64,000 nt of DNA from Planctomycetota bacterium. Lineage in GTDB: Bacteria; Planctomycetota; UBA1135; GCA-002748355. Location of the stretch: assembly GCA_002748355.1 (NCBI GenBank), contig PDSF01000034.1, forward strand, positions 54,223 through 118,222, given 5' to 3'. Under the pieces are notes generated by a model, which was not told the DNA's origin, did no database searches, and saw only the letters and a program-made list of their open reading frames with translations. Shown piece after piece: positions 53,240 to 61,609 of the stretch (its first letter is position 1; each line of letters opens with the position of its first letter). The position numbers were made by a program, and so were the translations under genes.

Positions 53240-54429
53240 TGCTCCCCTCAGCTCTCGCCTGGCTGTGCTTAGTCGCGGCAAGCCTTGCTCCGGACAATGC
53301 CGGAAACCAAGCTGAAAAGGCCCAGTCAAAGGCCCCCAGCAAAGTTTCGCTAGCGCAGCCGGGCTTCAGCATCCCCCAGTTTGACCTTAGCTCCGACCAA
53401 TCTCTCCGCAGCCTGGTCGACCGTGAAGCCGGTCAATATCTCGGCCACCCGACGACCGTCTTGCTCGAAGACGGCAAGACCATGCTCTGCGTCTACCCCA
53501 AAGGCCATGGACGCGGGCCGATCGTTCTCAAGCGCTCGACAGATGGAGGTCATAGCTGGTCCGAACGCTTGCCAGTGCCGAAGAGCTGGGCAAGTTCGAA
53601 AGAAACGCCAACGATTCACCGAGTCGTGGACGGGGACGGTACGAAGCGCCTCATCCTCTTCTCGGGCTTATACCCCATTCGAATGGCCAGCTCCGAGGAC
53701 GACGGCGCCAGCTGGAGCGAGCTCAGCCCTATTGGTGATTTTGGCGGTATCGTCGCCATGAGTTCCGTCATGCGCCTCAAGGACGGCCGCTACGCCGCAT
53801 GGTTCCATGACGACGGTCGTTTCATCCACGGCCTCGGCCGTAGAGAGAAAGCTCCCGTATTCACGGTATACCAGAGCCTTAGTGGCGACGGGGGACGCAG
53901 CTGGAGCCCTCCAAGCATCGTCTGCCGGATGCGCGAGATTCATCTCTGCGAGCCGGGAGCCATCCGCTCCCCCGACGGTACGTGCATCGCATTGTTACTC
54001 CGGGAGAATGCTCGCAAGAAGAACTCTCACGTAGTTTTCTCGACAGATGAAGGCGCCTCTTGGACCGAGCCGAGGGAGCTTCCCGCGGCCTTGACCGGCG
54101 ACCGCCATACCGCTTGCTACACCAAGGACGGTCGGCTTTTCGTGACCTTCCGTGACACCGGCCTAAGCAGCAAGACCCAGGGCGACTGGGTCGCGTGGGT
54201 CGGTAGCTGGAAAGACATTATCGAAGGCAGCGAAGGGCAATACCGCCTGCGCCTAATGGATAACAAGCACTCTTGGGACTGCGCCTATCCCGGCCTCGTC
54301 AGATTGCCAAGCGGCTGCCTGGTCACGACCACCTATGGTCACTGGGACAAGGGGCAGCCGCCCTACATCGTGACCCTGCACCTGCGCCTAGCCGAACTGG
54401 AGAAACGCCTGCTAATAGGCCACAAATAG
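53239..54429 (+). CDS. Exported sialidase-fold (BNR/Asp-box) protein
   Basis: A 396-residue exported protein with N-terminal signal MLPSALAWLCLVAASLA. The six-bladed propeller family of sialidases is indicated by at least four Asp-boxes: STDGGHSWSE, SEDDGASWSE, SGDGGRSWSP and STDEGASWTE. Likely active-site features such as an early Arg and an RxxxC-like CEPGAIRSPDG are visible, but I cannot assign the sialidase triad, and many Planctomycetota members act on other glycans. The start overlaps the AsmA-like stop by one base. It may cut a glycan handled by the pathway around it. Confidence 0.8.
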   Translation: MLPSALAWLCLVAASLAPDNAGNQAEKAQSKAPSKVSLAQPGFSIPQFDLSSDQSLRSLVDREAGQYLGHPTTVLLEDGKTMLCVYPKGHGRGPIVLKRSTDGGHSWSERLPVPKSWASSKETPTIHRVVDGDGTKRLILFSGLYPIRMASSEDDGASWSELSPIGDFGGIVAMSSVMRLKDGRYAAWFHDDGRFIHGLGRREKAPVFTVYQSLSGDGGRSWSPPSIVCRMREIHLCEPGAIRSPDGTCIALLLRENARKKNSHVVFSTDEGASWTEPRELPAALTGDRHTACYTKDGRLFVTFRDTGLSSKTQGDWVAWVGSWKDIIEGSEGQYRLRLMDNKHSWDCAYPGLVRLPSGCLVTTTYGHWDKGQPPYIVTLHLRLAELEKRLLIGHK

Positions 54430-54443
54430 GCGCAAAAGCGCCT
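54428..54443. terminator. Hairpin between converging genes
   Basis: AGGCGC and GCGCCT pair perfectly around an AAAA loop, overlapping the sialidase-fold stop codon and lying 24 bases before the end of the converging MTA phosphorylase. It may serve both directions, though no T run follows. Confidence 0.45.
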
Positions 54444-54467
54444 CCTGCGACGCCTCAGGGCTCCTGG

Positions 54468-55328
54468 TCAGAGCCGAAAGCGCTCCGGCAAGATGGCATG
54501 CAAACGGCGCTTGGCCTCGACCGGAATCGACTCCGGCGCCGTCATGATCGCGTGATCCAGCACATCGGCGAAGGGCGTCGGCGGCGAGCCGGGAATCTTG
54601 GCCGCGAGCTTCTGCACCACCCGCTTCGCCATCGCGACGTTGCTGCGGATAACGGCCAGAACCGCTTCGACACTGACGTCCTCCTCCGACTCGTGCCAGC
54701 AGTCGTAATCGGTGGCCAGCGCCAAGGTCGAATAACTGATACCCGCCTCGCGCGCCAAGCGCGCCTCCTGGAGATTCGTCATACCGATGACCGTCGCGCC
54801 CCAAGCCCGATAGGTATGCGACTCGGCCCGCGTCGAGAACTGCGGCCCTTCCATGCACAGATAGGTCCCCCCCTTATGCACGGTGGCGCCAGCCTCCACA
54901 GCCGCCTCATAAACCATCGCAGCTAGCAGTGAGCAGACCGGATCGGCGAAGTGCACGTGCCCAACAATCCCCTCACCAAAGAAGCTGTCCGGGCGATGCC
55001 GGGTGCGGTCAAAGAACTGATCGGGCACCACGAGATCGCCGGGGACGATCTCTTCGCGCATCGACCCCACAGCCGAAATCGCCAGGATCGCGTCGACGCC
55101 AAGCAGTTTCATGCCATAGATATTGGCTCGAAACGGTAACTCGCTGGGCAGAAGCCGATGTCCTTTGCCATGGCGCGGCAAAAAGACCAGCTCGGTCTCC
55201 CCCAGCCGGCCGAGGGTGTACGAGTCGGACGGACTGCCAAAGGGCGTATCGACCCGCTCCTCGCGCACGTCCTCGAGTTCTTCCATTTGGTAGAGGCCGC
55301 TGCCTCCGATGACGCCGAGTCTCTGCAT
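54468..55328 (-). CDS. mtnP: S-methyl-5'-thioadenosine phosphorylase
   Basis: Splits methylthioadenosine with phosphate to adenine and methylthioribose-1-phosphate in methionine salvage. From the ATG at 55328 (AGGCGG upstream) it has 286 residues. It begins LGVIGGSGLYQMEELE and has LVFLPRHGKGH, ELPFRANIYGMKLLGV, ISAVGSMREEIVPGDLVVPD, the nucleoside pocket YLCMEGPQFSTRAES, VIGMTNLQEARLAREAG and LALATDYDCW. The wording MxNLxEA/TDYDCW is diagnostic for MTAP rather than purine nucleoside phosphorylase. The longer frame to 55553 is unsupported. Confidence 0.94.
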   Translation of the reverse strand: MQRLGVIGGSGLYQMEELEDVREERVDTPFGSPSDSYTLGRLGETELVFLPRHGKGHRLLPSELPFRANIYGMKLLGVDAILAISAVGSMREEIVPGDLVVPDQFFDRTRHRPDSFFGEGIVGHVHFADPVCSLLAAMVYEAAVEAGATVHKGGTYLCMEGPQFSTRAESHTYRAWGATVIGMTNLQEARLAREAGISYSTLALATDYDCWHESEEDVSVEAVLAVIRSNVAMAKRVVQKLAAKIPGSPPTPFADVLDHAIMTAPESIPVEAKRRLHAILPERFRL

Positions 55329-55719
55329 CCGCCTGGCTCCCGATCTGGCCCGGGTAGGAACCCGAACTCTCGCGATTACGGCCCACTGGCCGGGTAGTAC
55401 TGAAAGGTGGGCGAGACTAGGCCCCCGCTCGCCCAGGCACCACAAGCAAGGATGGTGCGGATCGAAGCCTGGCGGGAGGTCGGATGGCGCCACGCTTCCA
55501 TGAAGTGGACCCCATAGACAGCATTTGCATCCGAAGACCACCCCAGCCCACAAGATACTTGCGCGTTACAACTGTCGCACGGAAGTCCTCTTTTCCCCAT
55601 CCCGGCAGATCCCAAGCAATCACCTCTTGCAGGAGCCTTACTATGGCCGAGACTGGAGCAATAGCGCCCAGCGCTACGCAGCTACACAAACTCGCAGCTA
55701 CCCCCTCCTAGGACGAACG
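55329..55719. other. Divergent intergenic region of 391 bases
   Basis: No gene is supported here; frames are poor in family-like signal. It should hold the promoters of mtnP (minus) and of the thioredoxin-fold gene (plus). An AGGA six bases before the ATG at 55720 is the ribosome binding site of the latter. Confidence 0.4.
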
Positions 55720-55803
55720 ATGTTCAGACACCTCCTTACTACCGGAGCTCTGGCTATGGCCTTGGCTCTCATGGGTTCACCCGCAGGCGCAGCCCCTCAG
55801 TGA
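55720..55803 (+). other. Signal-peptide leader cut off by an in-frame TGA
   Basis: The frame from the ATG at 55720 (AGGA at good spacing) encodes MFRHLLTTGALAMALALMGS then PAGAAPQ, a textbook signal peptide with an AxA cleavage site, and then a TGA at 55801. The same frame continues at once with CPSPSGGGAPAGGGGGGYTG and further Gly-rich sequence into the thioredoxin-fold protein. This is therefore almost surely the 5' part of that gene, separated by a single stop codon. Confidence 0.7.
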
Positions 55804-55914
55804 TGCCCGTCACCAAGCGGGGGCGGGGCCCCTGCAGGCGGTGGTGGCGGTGGATATACCGGTGGTCCTGGTGGCGGTGGCATCGGGGGCGGCGGCGCCC
55901 CAGCCATTGGCGGC

Positions 55915-56766
55915 ATGCGTGGCCCAGGCGGCGCGGCCGGCGGCATGGCGATCACCTACCAACGCCAAGAGACAAGCAAGAAGCGCTTGTTCATCGACTG
56001 GAAGCACCCGGTCCCTCTTGGCGAAGAGAAGCTCGACCTGCAGAGCGTCATCAAGGAGTTGCGCAGCGGAGACCAACGCCCGCTGCTGATTCTTCGTGAC
56101 TGCGAAAACTGTAAGGGTCGTGATGACGCCATTCTGAGCAGGAGCCTCAACAACGATCAGGTCTACCTAGCGACGCATTGGTTCCACTGCGTCAAACTCG
56201 ATCGCCGGGTCATCGAGCCCACCCATCCGTGGCACGCGCTCTTCTCCCAGGAGAAACCGCCGCACCTGATCGTCGCCACCTGGGACGGCAAGTTCATCGA
56301 CCCATTCGATGGCCGTCAGACCCAACGGACGCTGATGCTCTCGCTCAATCGCGTCCTCAAAAAGGAATACAAGCTGGACGCCAAACGCGCGCTCAGCAAA
56401 TGGCTCCGCGTCCTCTCCAAGTTCGACGCCATTGACGGACGCCTGATCGAACTCAAGCGCCAGTTAGAGCACGCCACGCTCAAATACGGCAAGAGCCACC
56501 GCAAGACCAGCAAGCTACAGAAAAACGTCTCCCAAAAAGAGCGCGAGCTCAAGCTGGCCATCGCCGCAGAAAAGAAGCTCATGAACCTGATCCTGCGCCG
56601 CGCCCCCAAGCAGAAGACCGAAGCGGACTTCGACGCGGAGGCGGCAGATCTGGTCAAACCGAATGGCGGCAGCGGTCTCCTGGACAAGATCCGCAAGAAA
56701 GAAGTGCCCGCCGCCAAGAAGAGTTCAAAGCCACAAGACACAATTCCACAAGACAAAGGCCGCTAG
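55915..56766 (+). CDS. Thioredoxin-fold protein with helical tail, N-terminally interrupted
   Basis: The frame of this gene is continuous with the signal peptide at 55720 apart from the TGA at 55801, so the intended protein was probably about 348 residues with a signal peptide, a Gly-rich linker and this domain. Start at 55915 (or 55945, MAITYQRQ) is the first ATG after the stop. The domain has RPLLILRDCENCKGRDD (a CxxC pair), VYLATHWFHCVKLDRRVIE and PHLIVATWDGKFIDPFDG, the order of a thioredoxin-like fold, then a long helical part (LIELKRQLEHATLKYG, LKLAIAAEKKLMNLILRRA). The tail is Lys/Ser/Pro-rich. If the linker is not translated the protein would be cytoplasmic. A role in redox or disulfide handling is inferred only from the fold. 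Confidence 0.6.
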   Translation: MRGPGGAAGGMAITYQRQETSKKRLFIDWKHPVPLGEEKLDLQSVIKELRSGDQRPLLILRDCENCKGRDDAILSRSLNNDQVYLATHWFHCVKLDRRVIEPTHPWHALFSQEKPPHLIVATWDGKFIDPFDGRQTQRTLMLSLNRVLKKEYKLDAKRALSKWLRVLSKFDAIDGRLIELKRQLEHATLKYGKSHRKTSKLQKNVSQKERELKLAIAAEKKLMNLILRRAPKQKTEADFDAEAADLVKPNGGSGLLDKIRKKEVPAAKKSSKPQDTIPQDKGR

Positions 56767-56784
56767 AACTCGCAAGGCGATGAA

Positions 56785-56813
56785 TCGAGCCGCACTCACA
56801 TGGTGCGGCTCGA
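56785..56813 (+). terminator. Hairpin after the thioredoxin-fold gene
   Basis: TCGAGCCGCAC and GTGCGGCTCGA form a perfect 11-pair stem with loop TCACATG, starting 19 bases after the stop. No T run follows, so termination would need help. Another possibility is RNA protection by the hairpin. Confidence 0.5.
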
Positions 56814-56990
56814 CTCACGTACGGCCGCCCCTTCTTGCGCTTTCTCTCCCATCAGTTGAAATAGCAAACTCGCCGAAGCGGCCGCGACGCCGGCCCCCCC
56901 CTGCCACAGCATCAGCCGGCCATGATGCCCATCTGCTAGCGCTCCCACGCCCAGCACCCCCCTCTGCGCCATTATCGAGACCCCTACCCA

Positions 56991-59735
56991 ATGATGCTCC
57001 GACGATCCCTGTTCGCCCTCGCGGCGACACTCGCCTTCTCCGCCAGTACCCCGGCCCAGAACGGCCGAGAATCCGGGACCCCAGCCCCAAATCTCTTCCC
57101 GGAGATCCGCCCCATCGCCGGCAACTTCGAAGCAAGCGAGCGCTGGATCATCCATTTTGAGAAGCGCTCCTTCGATCTCGAGGCTTTCCGGCAAGCAGTA
57201 TGGACCGGTCAAAGTGCCGAACGAGTCGAAGCCATTCTCGCCGACTATCGTCAGCGGGTGCAGGCCGACCAAGCTGGCTTCGTTGCCAAACTCCGCGCCG
57301 TCGGTGGGCAAGTAGTCGAGCAATGGTGGATCATCAACGCCTGCTCCGTCGACGTACCTAAGGGCATCATCCAGGGACTTCGCAAGCTCCCAGGCATCGC
57401 CTACATCGAACCGGACCAGGTTTGGGAGCCGCTCATCAAAACGGCGACCAACGCCAAGAATCACAACGCAGATCTGCTCCAAGCACGCAACTTCAAGGGC
57501 GCCGGTGTCACGACCGCCATCATGGACACCGGCCTCGACGAAGACATGGGTAAGTCGGGACGCCCCCACCGCTGCTTCTTCGTCAACGGTGACCTGAACA
57601 ACAAAACCGGCTCGGGCATCAAAGGCACCCGACTGCTGCTCAATCGCAAGATCGGCCGCATGCCGGCCGACGACGTGAATGGGCACGGAACCGGCGTCGC
57701 CAGCATCGTCGCTGGCGCCAATTGGGGCACCAAAACCGCCGATCACGGTCATGCTTATTCCGCCAATATCGCAGGTTACTCCATCGCCGACAGTCGCCGC
57801 GGCAGCGCGACCACGACCACGATGACCAAAGCCTGGCAAGCGATCGCCGCCGACAAAGTCAAATATAAGATAGTCTCAGCTAACAACAGCTACACCGGCA
57901 GCCCGAATCCGCTCAATGCGACGCAGAAGGCCCTATGCAATACCGCCCGCAACGCCGACATCCTGATCGCAGTCGCCGCCGGTAATAAATCAGGAAACAC
58001 CAGGGGTAGCCAGATCGCCGTAAACGGGATCTCTGTCGGCGCCGTCTATGAAAACACCCACAGGCGCGCCGGCTTCACGTCCTACGGCAGAGCCGACGGG
58101 CAGATTTACCCCGATATCTGCGCCAATGGAGTGAGCACCAATATGGCCCGCCGCGACAACGAAAACCGCGACTACGTCGGCTCGGGCACTTCGATGGCAT
58201 CGCCACAGGTTTGCGGCGCAGCAACTCAGCTCCGGGCAATCATGCCGAAGCTACGCGCAGACGAGATCAAAGCCATCCTGCTGGCGACGACCAAGAAGAA
58301 CTCCGGCGCGGGTGCAACCCAATCGAACACTGGCCCCGGCTGTGGCTATCTACAAAACGACAAAGCCCTAACAACACTGCTCAGCAAGCACCGGCACGGC
58401 CGTGCCAAGTTCGATAGCACGAAAAAGAAACTCGTGCGCGGCATCTACGTCACCAAAGGTGTCCAATACCAAATCGCCCTCACCTGGCACCGCTACCAAA
58501 GCAACTCAAGGCTCTGGTCCAACCTCGACCTGCGCGTGTTCGACCGCAACACCCTAGTGGTCCAGTCCAAGACGACAAGAAACGCCGAAGAGTTCGTGCG
58601 CTTCATTCCGACGAAGAGCGGGCTCTTCAATATCGAGTTCGTCGCAACGAGCCTTGCAAACCCGGCCCAGGAGTTTGCCTGGGCAAGCAACGCCGACACC
58701 ACTTCGGATTATTACAAGCCAGGCAGCACTCAGACTTTTGGCGAGGGCTGCCCCGGCTCGGTCCAGGTTCCTATCACTACCGGCTTGACCCTCCCGGCGA
58801 TCGCCGCCACCAAGTTCGGCAACTCGGCCGACATCTTGGGCTCAGGCATCCCCAACTTCCGCTATCAGCAACTCTTCCTCGCCAACGAACTGCCTAGCTC
58901 ACTGAGCATTCTCGGATACAGCCTCCGACATGACGACGCAAAGGCCGACATCAGCGGCGGGACTCAGAGCTACCGAATCTTCCTCGGTTACTCGAAGCGC
59001 AGCCTGAGCAACCTTTCCAAGTCCTTCGCCCAAAACTATGACGCAGGCATCGCCTCGACCGAGGTTTTCAGAGGCAAGGTCAATATCCCCAAGATCATTG
59101 GCAAGAACCAGGACCCGAAGCTGTTCGCATTCAAAGTCAAGTTCCCCAAGCCCTTCGTCTACACCAAGCGCCCAGGAGAAAACCTCCTCTTCGAATTACA
59201 GAACTCGAGCTCGAGTTCGATTACGGGTTACTTCGACGCAGTTTATGGCAGCTCCAGCAAGACCAGCCGCGTCTACGGCCCTGGCGCTATCGCCAGCCAG
59301 GGTTTCACCGAAGCCAATGCCGGCATGGTGATCCGCTTCGACAGCTTGCCCGGCATCAAACGACTCTCTCCCAAGCTCAGCTACAACGGCCTGCCTGAGG
59401 TAAAGAAGAGTTTCAAGGTGCTCTTGAGCCAGGCTCCAGCTCAGAGCCCAGGAGCCCTGCTCCTTGGCCTATCGAAGCGCCAATGGCTGTCGGTGCCCTT
59501 GCCCATCTCACTCGCAGGCGGAGGCGCGAAGGGCTGCCAACTACTGGTGTCCTGGGACCTCATGCTGCCCGTCGCAACAGATGCTAAGGGTGCCGCCACC
59601 TTCCAACTCCGCATCCCGAAGGACAAGCAGCTGATCGGCAAGCGCTTCTACAACCAGTTCTTCGTCCTCGACAGTAAGGCCAACAAGATGGGCATCTCCT
59701 GGACGAACGGCGGCGCAGCGATCATCGGCGGCTGA
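56991..59735 (+). CDS. Exported subtilisin-like serine protease (S8) with lineage C-terminal module
   Basis: A 914-residue secreted protease. Signal peptide: MMLRRSLFALAATLAFSAS, cleavage near TPAQN. An I9-type propeptide (residues 50-145: WIIHFEKRSFDLEAF ... LPGIAYIEPDQVWE) precedes the S8 domain with D179 (AIMDTGLDED), H232 (VNGHGTGVASI), the oxyanion Asn N332 (VAAGNKSG) and S401 (GSGTSMASPQV); the triad is intact. A beta-sandwich of PPC type follows (about residues 465-570), then a domain starting GEGCPGSVQVP and a final module with PKDKQLIGKRFYNQFF, shared with three other exported proteins here. Antisense frames of 347 residues over the 5' part are shadows. Monocistronic. Confidence 0.9.
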   Translation: MMLRRSLFALAATLAFSASTPAQNGRESGTPAPNLFPEIRPIAGNFEASERWIIHFEKRSFDLEAFRQAVWTGQSAERVEAILADYRQRVQADQAGFVAKLRAVGGQVVEQWWIINACSVDVPKGIIQGLRKLPGIAYIEPDQVWEPLIKTATNAKNHNADLLQARNFKGAGVTTAIMDTGLDEDMGKSGRPHRCFFVNGDLNNKTGSGIKGTRLLLNRKIGRMPADDVNGHGTGVASIVAGANWGTKTADHGHAYSANIAGYSIADSRRGSATTTTMTKAWQAIAADKVKYKIVSANNSYTGSPNPLNATQKALCNTARNADILIAVAAGNKSGNTRGSQIAVNGISVGAVYENTHRRAGFTSYGRADGQIYPDICANGVSTNMARRDNENRDYVGSGTSMASPQVCGAATQLRAIMPKLRADEIKAILLATTKKNSGAGATQSNTGPGCGYLQNDKALTTLLSKHRHGRAKFDSTKKKLVRGIYVTKGVQYQIALTWHRYQSNSRLWSNLDLRVFDRNTLVVQSKTTRNAEEFVRFIPTKSGLFNIEFVATSLANPAQEFAWASNADTTSDYYKPGSTQTFGEGCPGSVQVPITTGLTLPAIAATKFGNSADILGSGIPNFRYQQLFLANELPSSLSILGYSLRHDDAKADISGGTQSYRIFLGYSKRSLSNLSKSFAQNYDAGIASTEVFRGKVNIPKIIGKNQDPKLFAFKVKFPKPFVYTKRPGENLLFELQNSSSSSITGYFDAVYGSSSKTSRVYGPGAIASQGFTEANAGMVIRFDSLPGIKRLSPKLSYNGLPEVKKSFKVLLSQAPAQSPGALLLGLSKRQWLSVPLPISLAGGGAKGCQLLVSWDLMLPVATDAKGAATFQLRIPKDKQLIGKRFYNQFFVLDSKANKMGISWTNGGAAIIGG

Positions 59736-59747
59736 GCCCGGCGACCG

Positions 59748-59780
59748 CCTGTAGCCGACCGCTCAGCTGCCGACTACAGG
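59748..59780. terminator. Hairpin between converging subtilase and cysS
   Basis: CCTGTAG and CTACAGG form a perfect seven-pair stem across a 19-base loop; the second arm overlaps the cysS stop codon. It could terminate both converging genes. Confidence 0.4.
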
Positions 59781-61318
59781 CTCCAACGCGGGCCCTTGGG
59801 AGTATCCTCCACGGTCAAGCCGGCCTCGCCAAGGAGGTCGCGGATCGCATCTGCCTTGGCAAAGTCCTTGTCTCTGCGGGCCTGCTGCCGCAACTCCAGG
59901 AGACGATCGAAGACCGCAGCCAGGGGAGCAGCGGCCTCTTCGCCCTCCGCCCAAGCAGCATCCGCCGCTAGCCAAGCTCCTAGCTCGGGATGAGCAAGCT
60001 CAATGCCGAAGACGTGCAGGTGGGTGCAGAGGCAGCGATAGACCGCCAAGAGGCTAGTCGGATCCTCGCAGCTCTCAATCCCCGCGGAATTCAGATCGCG
60101 CACATAACCAAAGATCTCGGCAAGAGCCTCCGGTGTATTGAGATCGTCATCGAGGGCAGCACGGAAGCCTTGCATCAAGCTCCGCGAAGCCTCTGCATAG
60201 TCACCGAGCTCGAACTCATGCCGCATGCGCGGCGCTGCAGCCCCCGCTGTTCGGAGCGAGAAGTACGCCCCCTTGGCCAGCAGAACCCGTTCTTCGCTCG
60301 GCAAGGCCAAGAGCTTCTCCTCGAGTAAAGCGACCAAACGGCGAATACGTCGATAACCTTCGGCGGCCTGGGCAACGAGGCTCTCAGAGTAGGCCAGCTT
60401 GTGGCGGTAGTGGTTTGAGGCAAAGAACCAGCGAAGCTCGTCATAGCGAAACTCGGCCAACAGCTCCGGCACACTGCAGACGTTGCCGAGCGACTTACTC
60501 ATCTTCTTGCCGCCAAAATCAAGATGCTCCGGGTGCATCCAGTAGCGCACCCAAGGCCCTTCGCAAAAGGGCTGGCTCTGAGCAAGCTCATTTTCGTGGT
60601 GCGGGAACTTGTTGTCGATCGCGCCACCATGCACGTCGAATCTATCCCCGAGCAAGAGGCTGCTCATCACCGAGCATTCGAGATGCCAGCCAGGCCGCCC
60701 ACTAGCCCAGCCCTCTTGGCCGGTCGGCCAGGAAGGGCTCCCTTCGGCACTCGGCTTCCAGAGGGTAAAGTCCGCCGGGTGTCGCTTCCGCGCCGCATCC
60801 TCGCCAATCCGCCCACTGGCGCCGCTCTCGGTCTCATCCAGCTTCTGGCCAGAGAGCGCCCCATAGTCGGGAAAACTCGCGGTGTCGTAGAACAACTCCT
60901 CGTCGACAGCGTAGGCATGCCCCTTGTCAAGCAGGGCCCGGGCCATGTCGACCTGGTCGCCGATGAAGTCGGTTGCCCGGCTATAGGCAGCGGCCTCCTT
61001 GACATGCAACGCCCGCAAATCACGCCGAAAGGCCGCGATGTTCTCCTCGGCGATATCGACACAGCCGCGCCCCTGCTCTTCAGCCTTGCGGATGATGCGA
61101 TCGTCGATGTCTGTGTAGTTGACAACCGACAACACGTGGTAGCCCAGGTATTCGAGGTAGCGGCGAAAGAAGTCCCAGAAGCAATAGGTCCGAGCATGGC
61201 CAATGTGCATCGGGGCATAAACCGTCAGGCCACAGGTGTAGATGCGCACGATGCGTGGATGGGCAGGAACGAAGAGTTCCTTCTTGCCGCGAAGTGTGTT
61301 GTAGACCTGCAAGGCCAT
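59774..61318 (-). CDS. cysS: Cysteinyl-tRNA synthetase
   Basis: Charges tRNA-Cys with cysteine. The 514-residue protein from ATG 61318 has the zinc cysteine in YTCGLTVY (C29), the HIGH box MHIGHAR (38-41), other zinc ligands in PGWHLECSVM and FPHHENELAQS, and KKMSKSLGN (KMSKS at 272-276). The C-terminal helical anticodon-binding domain follows. The frame extends upstream to 61408, but those 30 residues read through the inverted-repeat element and the family begins at LQVYNTLRGKKELF. A segment of about 30 residues around 160-200 (SGQKLDETESGASGR) is the usual family insertion. Confidence 0.95.
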   Translation of the reverse strand: MALQVYNTLRGKKELFVPAHPRIVRIYTCGLTVYAPMHIGHARTYCFWDFFRRYLEYLGYHVLSVVNYTDIDDRIIRKAEEQGRGCVDIAEENIAAFRRDLRALHVKEAAAYSRATDFIGDQVDMARALLDKGHAYAVDEELFYDTASFPDYGALSGQKLDETESGASGRIGEDAARKRHPADFTLWKPSAEGSPSWPTGQEGWASGRPGWHLECSVMSSLLLGDRFDVHGGAIDNKFPHHENELAQSQPFCEGPWVRYWMHPEHLDFGGKKMSKSLGNVCSVPELLAEFRYDELRWFFASNHYRHKLAYSESLVAQAAEGYRRIRRLVALLEEKLLALPSEERVLLAKGAYFSLRTAGAAAPRMRHEFELGDYAEASRSLMQGFRAALDDDLNTPEALAEIFGYVRDLNSAGIESCEDPTSLLAVYRCLCTHLHVFGIELAHPELGAWLAADAAWAEGEEAAAPLAAVFDRLLELRQQARRDKDFAKADAIRDLLGEAGLTVEDTPKGPRWSL

Positions 61319-61375
61319 TCGCAAGACTCCGGTACTGGGCGCTCGGAAAAAACGGCCAGCCATCCTAGCAGGGCC

Positions 61376-61413
61376 TAACAGGCCGTTGAAATACGCGCAC
61401 TGCGACAAAGTAC
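61376..61413. repeat. Half copy of the inverted-repeat element
   Basis: TAACAGGCCGTTGAAATACG followed by CGCACTGCGACAAAGTAC. This matches the reverse complement of the right arm and interior of the 40201 element (TAACTGGCCGTTGAAATATG, CGCAGGGCGACAAAACGC). No opposite arm was found nearby. It lies upstream of cysS and of the LEPR-XLL gene. Confidence 0.6.
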
Positions 61414-61609
61414 AGGCCCGAACCAGCCCTTGCTGCCGCGCAAAGACGACTCCAGGTCAACCCATAGGGCCCTCGCCGTCGATGAGAGTTCTGAGCTTAC
61501 CCCTCAGCCTCACCCTTACCTCCAAGAAAGCAAAGCCTTCGATCGGAGCGCCCCCTTGAGCACCAACGAAAACAGCGAATCCGCATTCCGCCGTAGCAGG
61601 AGAGAGCGC

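Noticed and set aside
55376..55689. Short minus-strand frames upstream of mtnP
   Set aside because: They have no clear start, family or ribosome binding site; the 286-residue mtnP start at 55328 is well supported.
55801..55840. Selenocysteine reading of the TGA
   Set aside because: No hairpin with the bacterial SECIS layout could be found directly after the TGA, and no sel gene is in the window; kept only as an alternative under the finding.
56796..57839. 347-residue minus-strand frame over the start of the subtilase
   Set aside because: It overlaps the propeptide and catalytic Asp/His region of a clear S8 protease on the plus strand; the Val/Gly/Ala-rich sequence has no recognisable domain.
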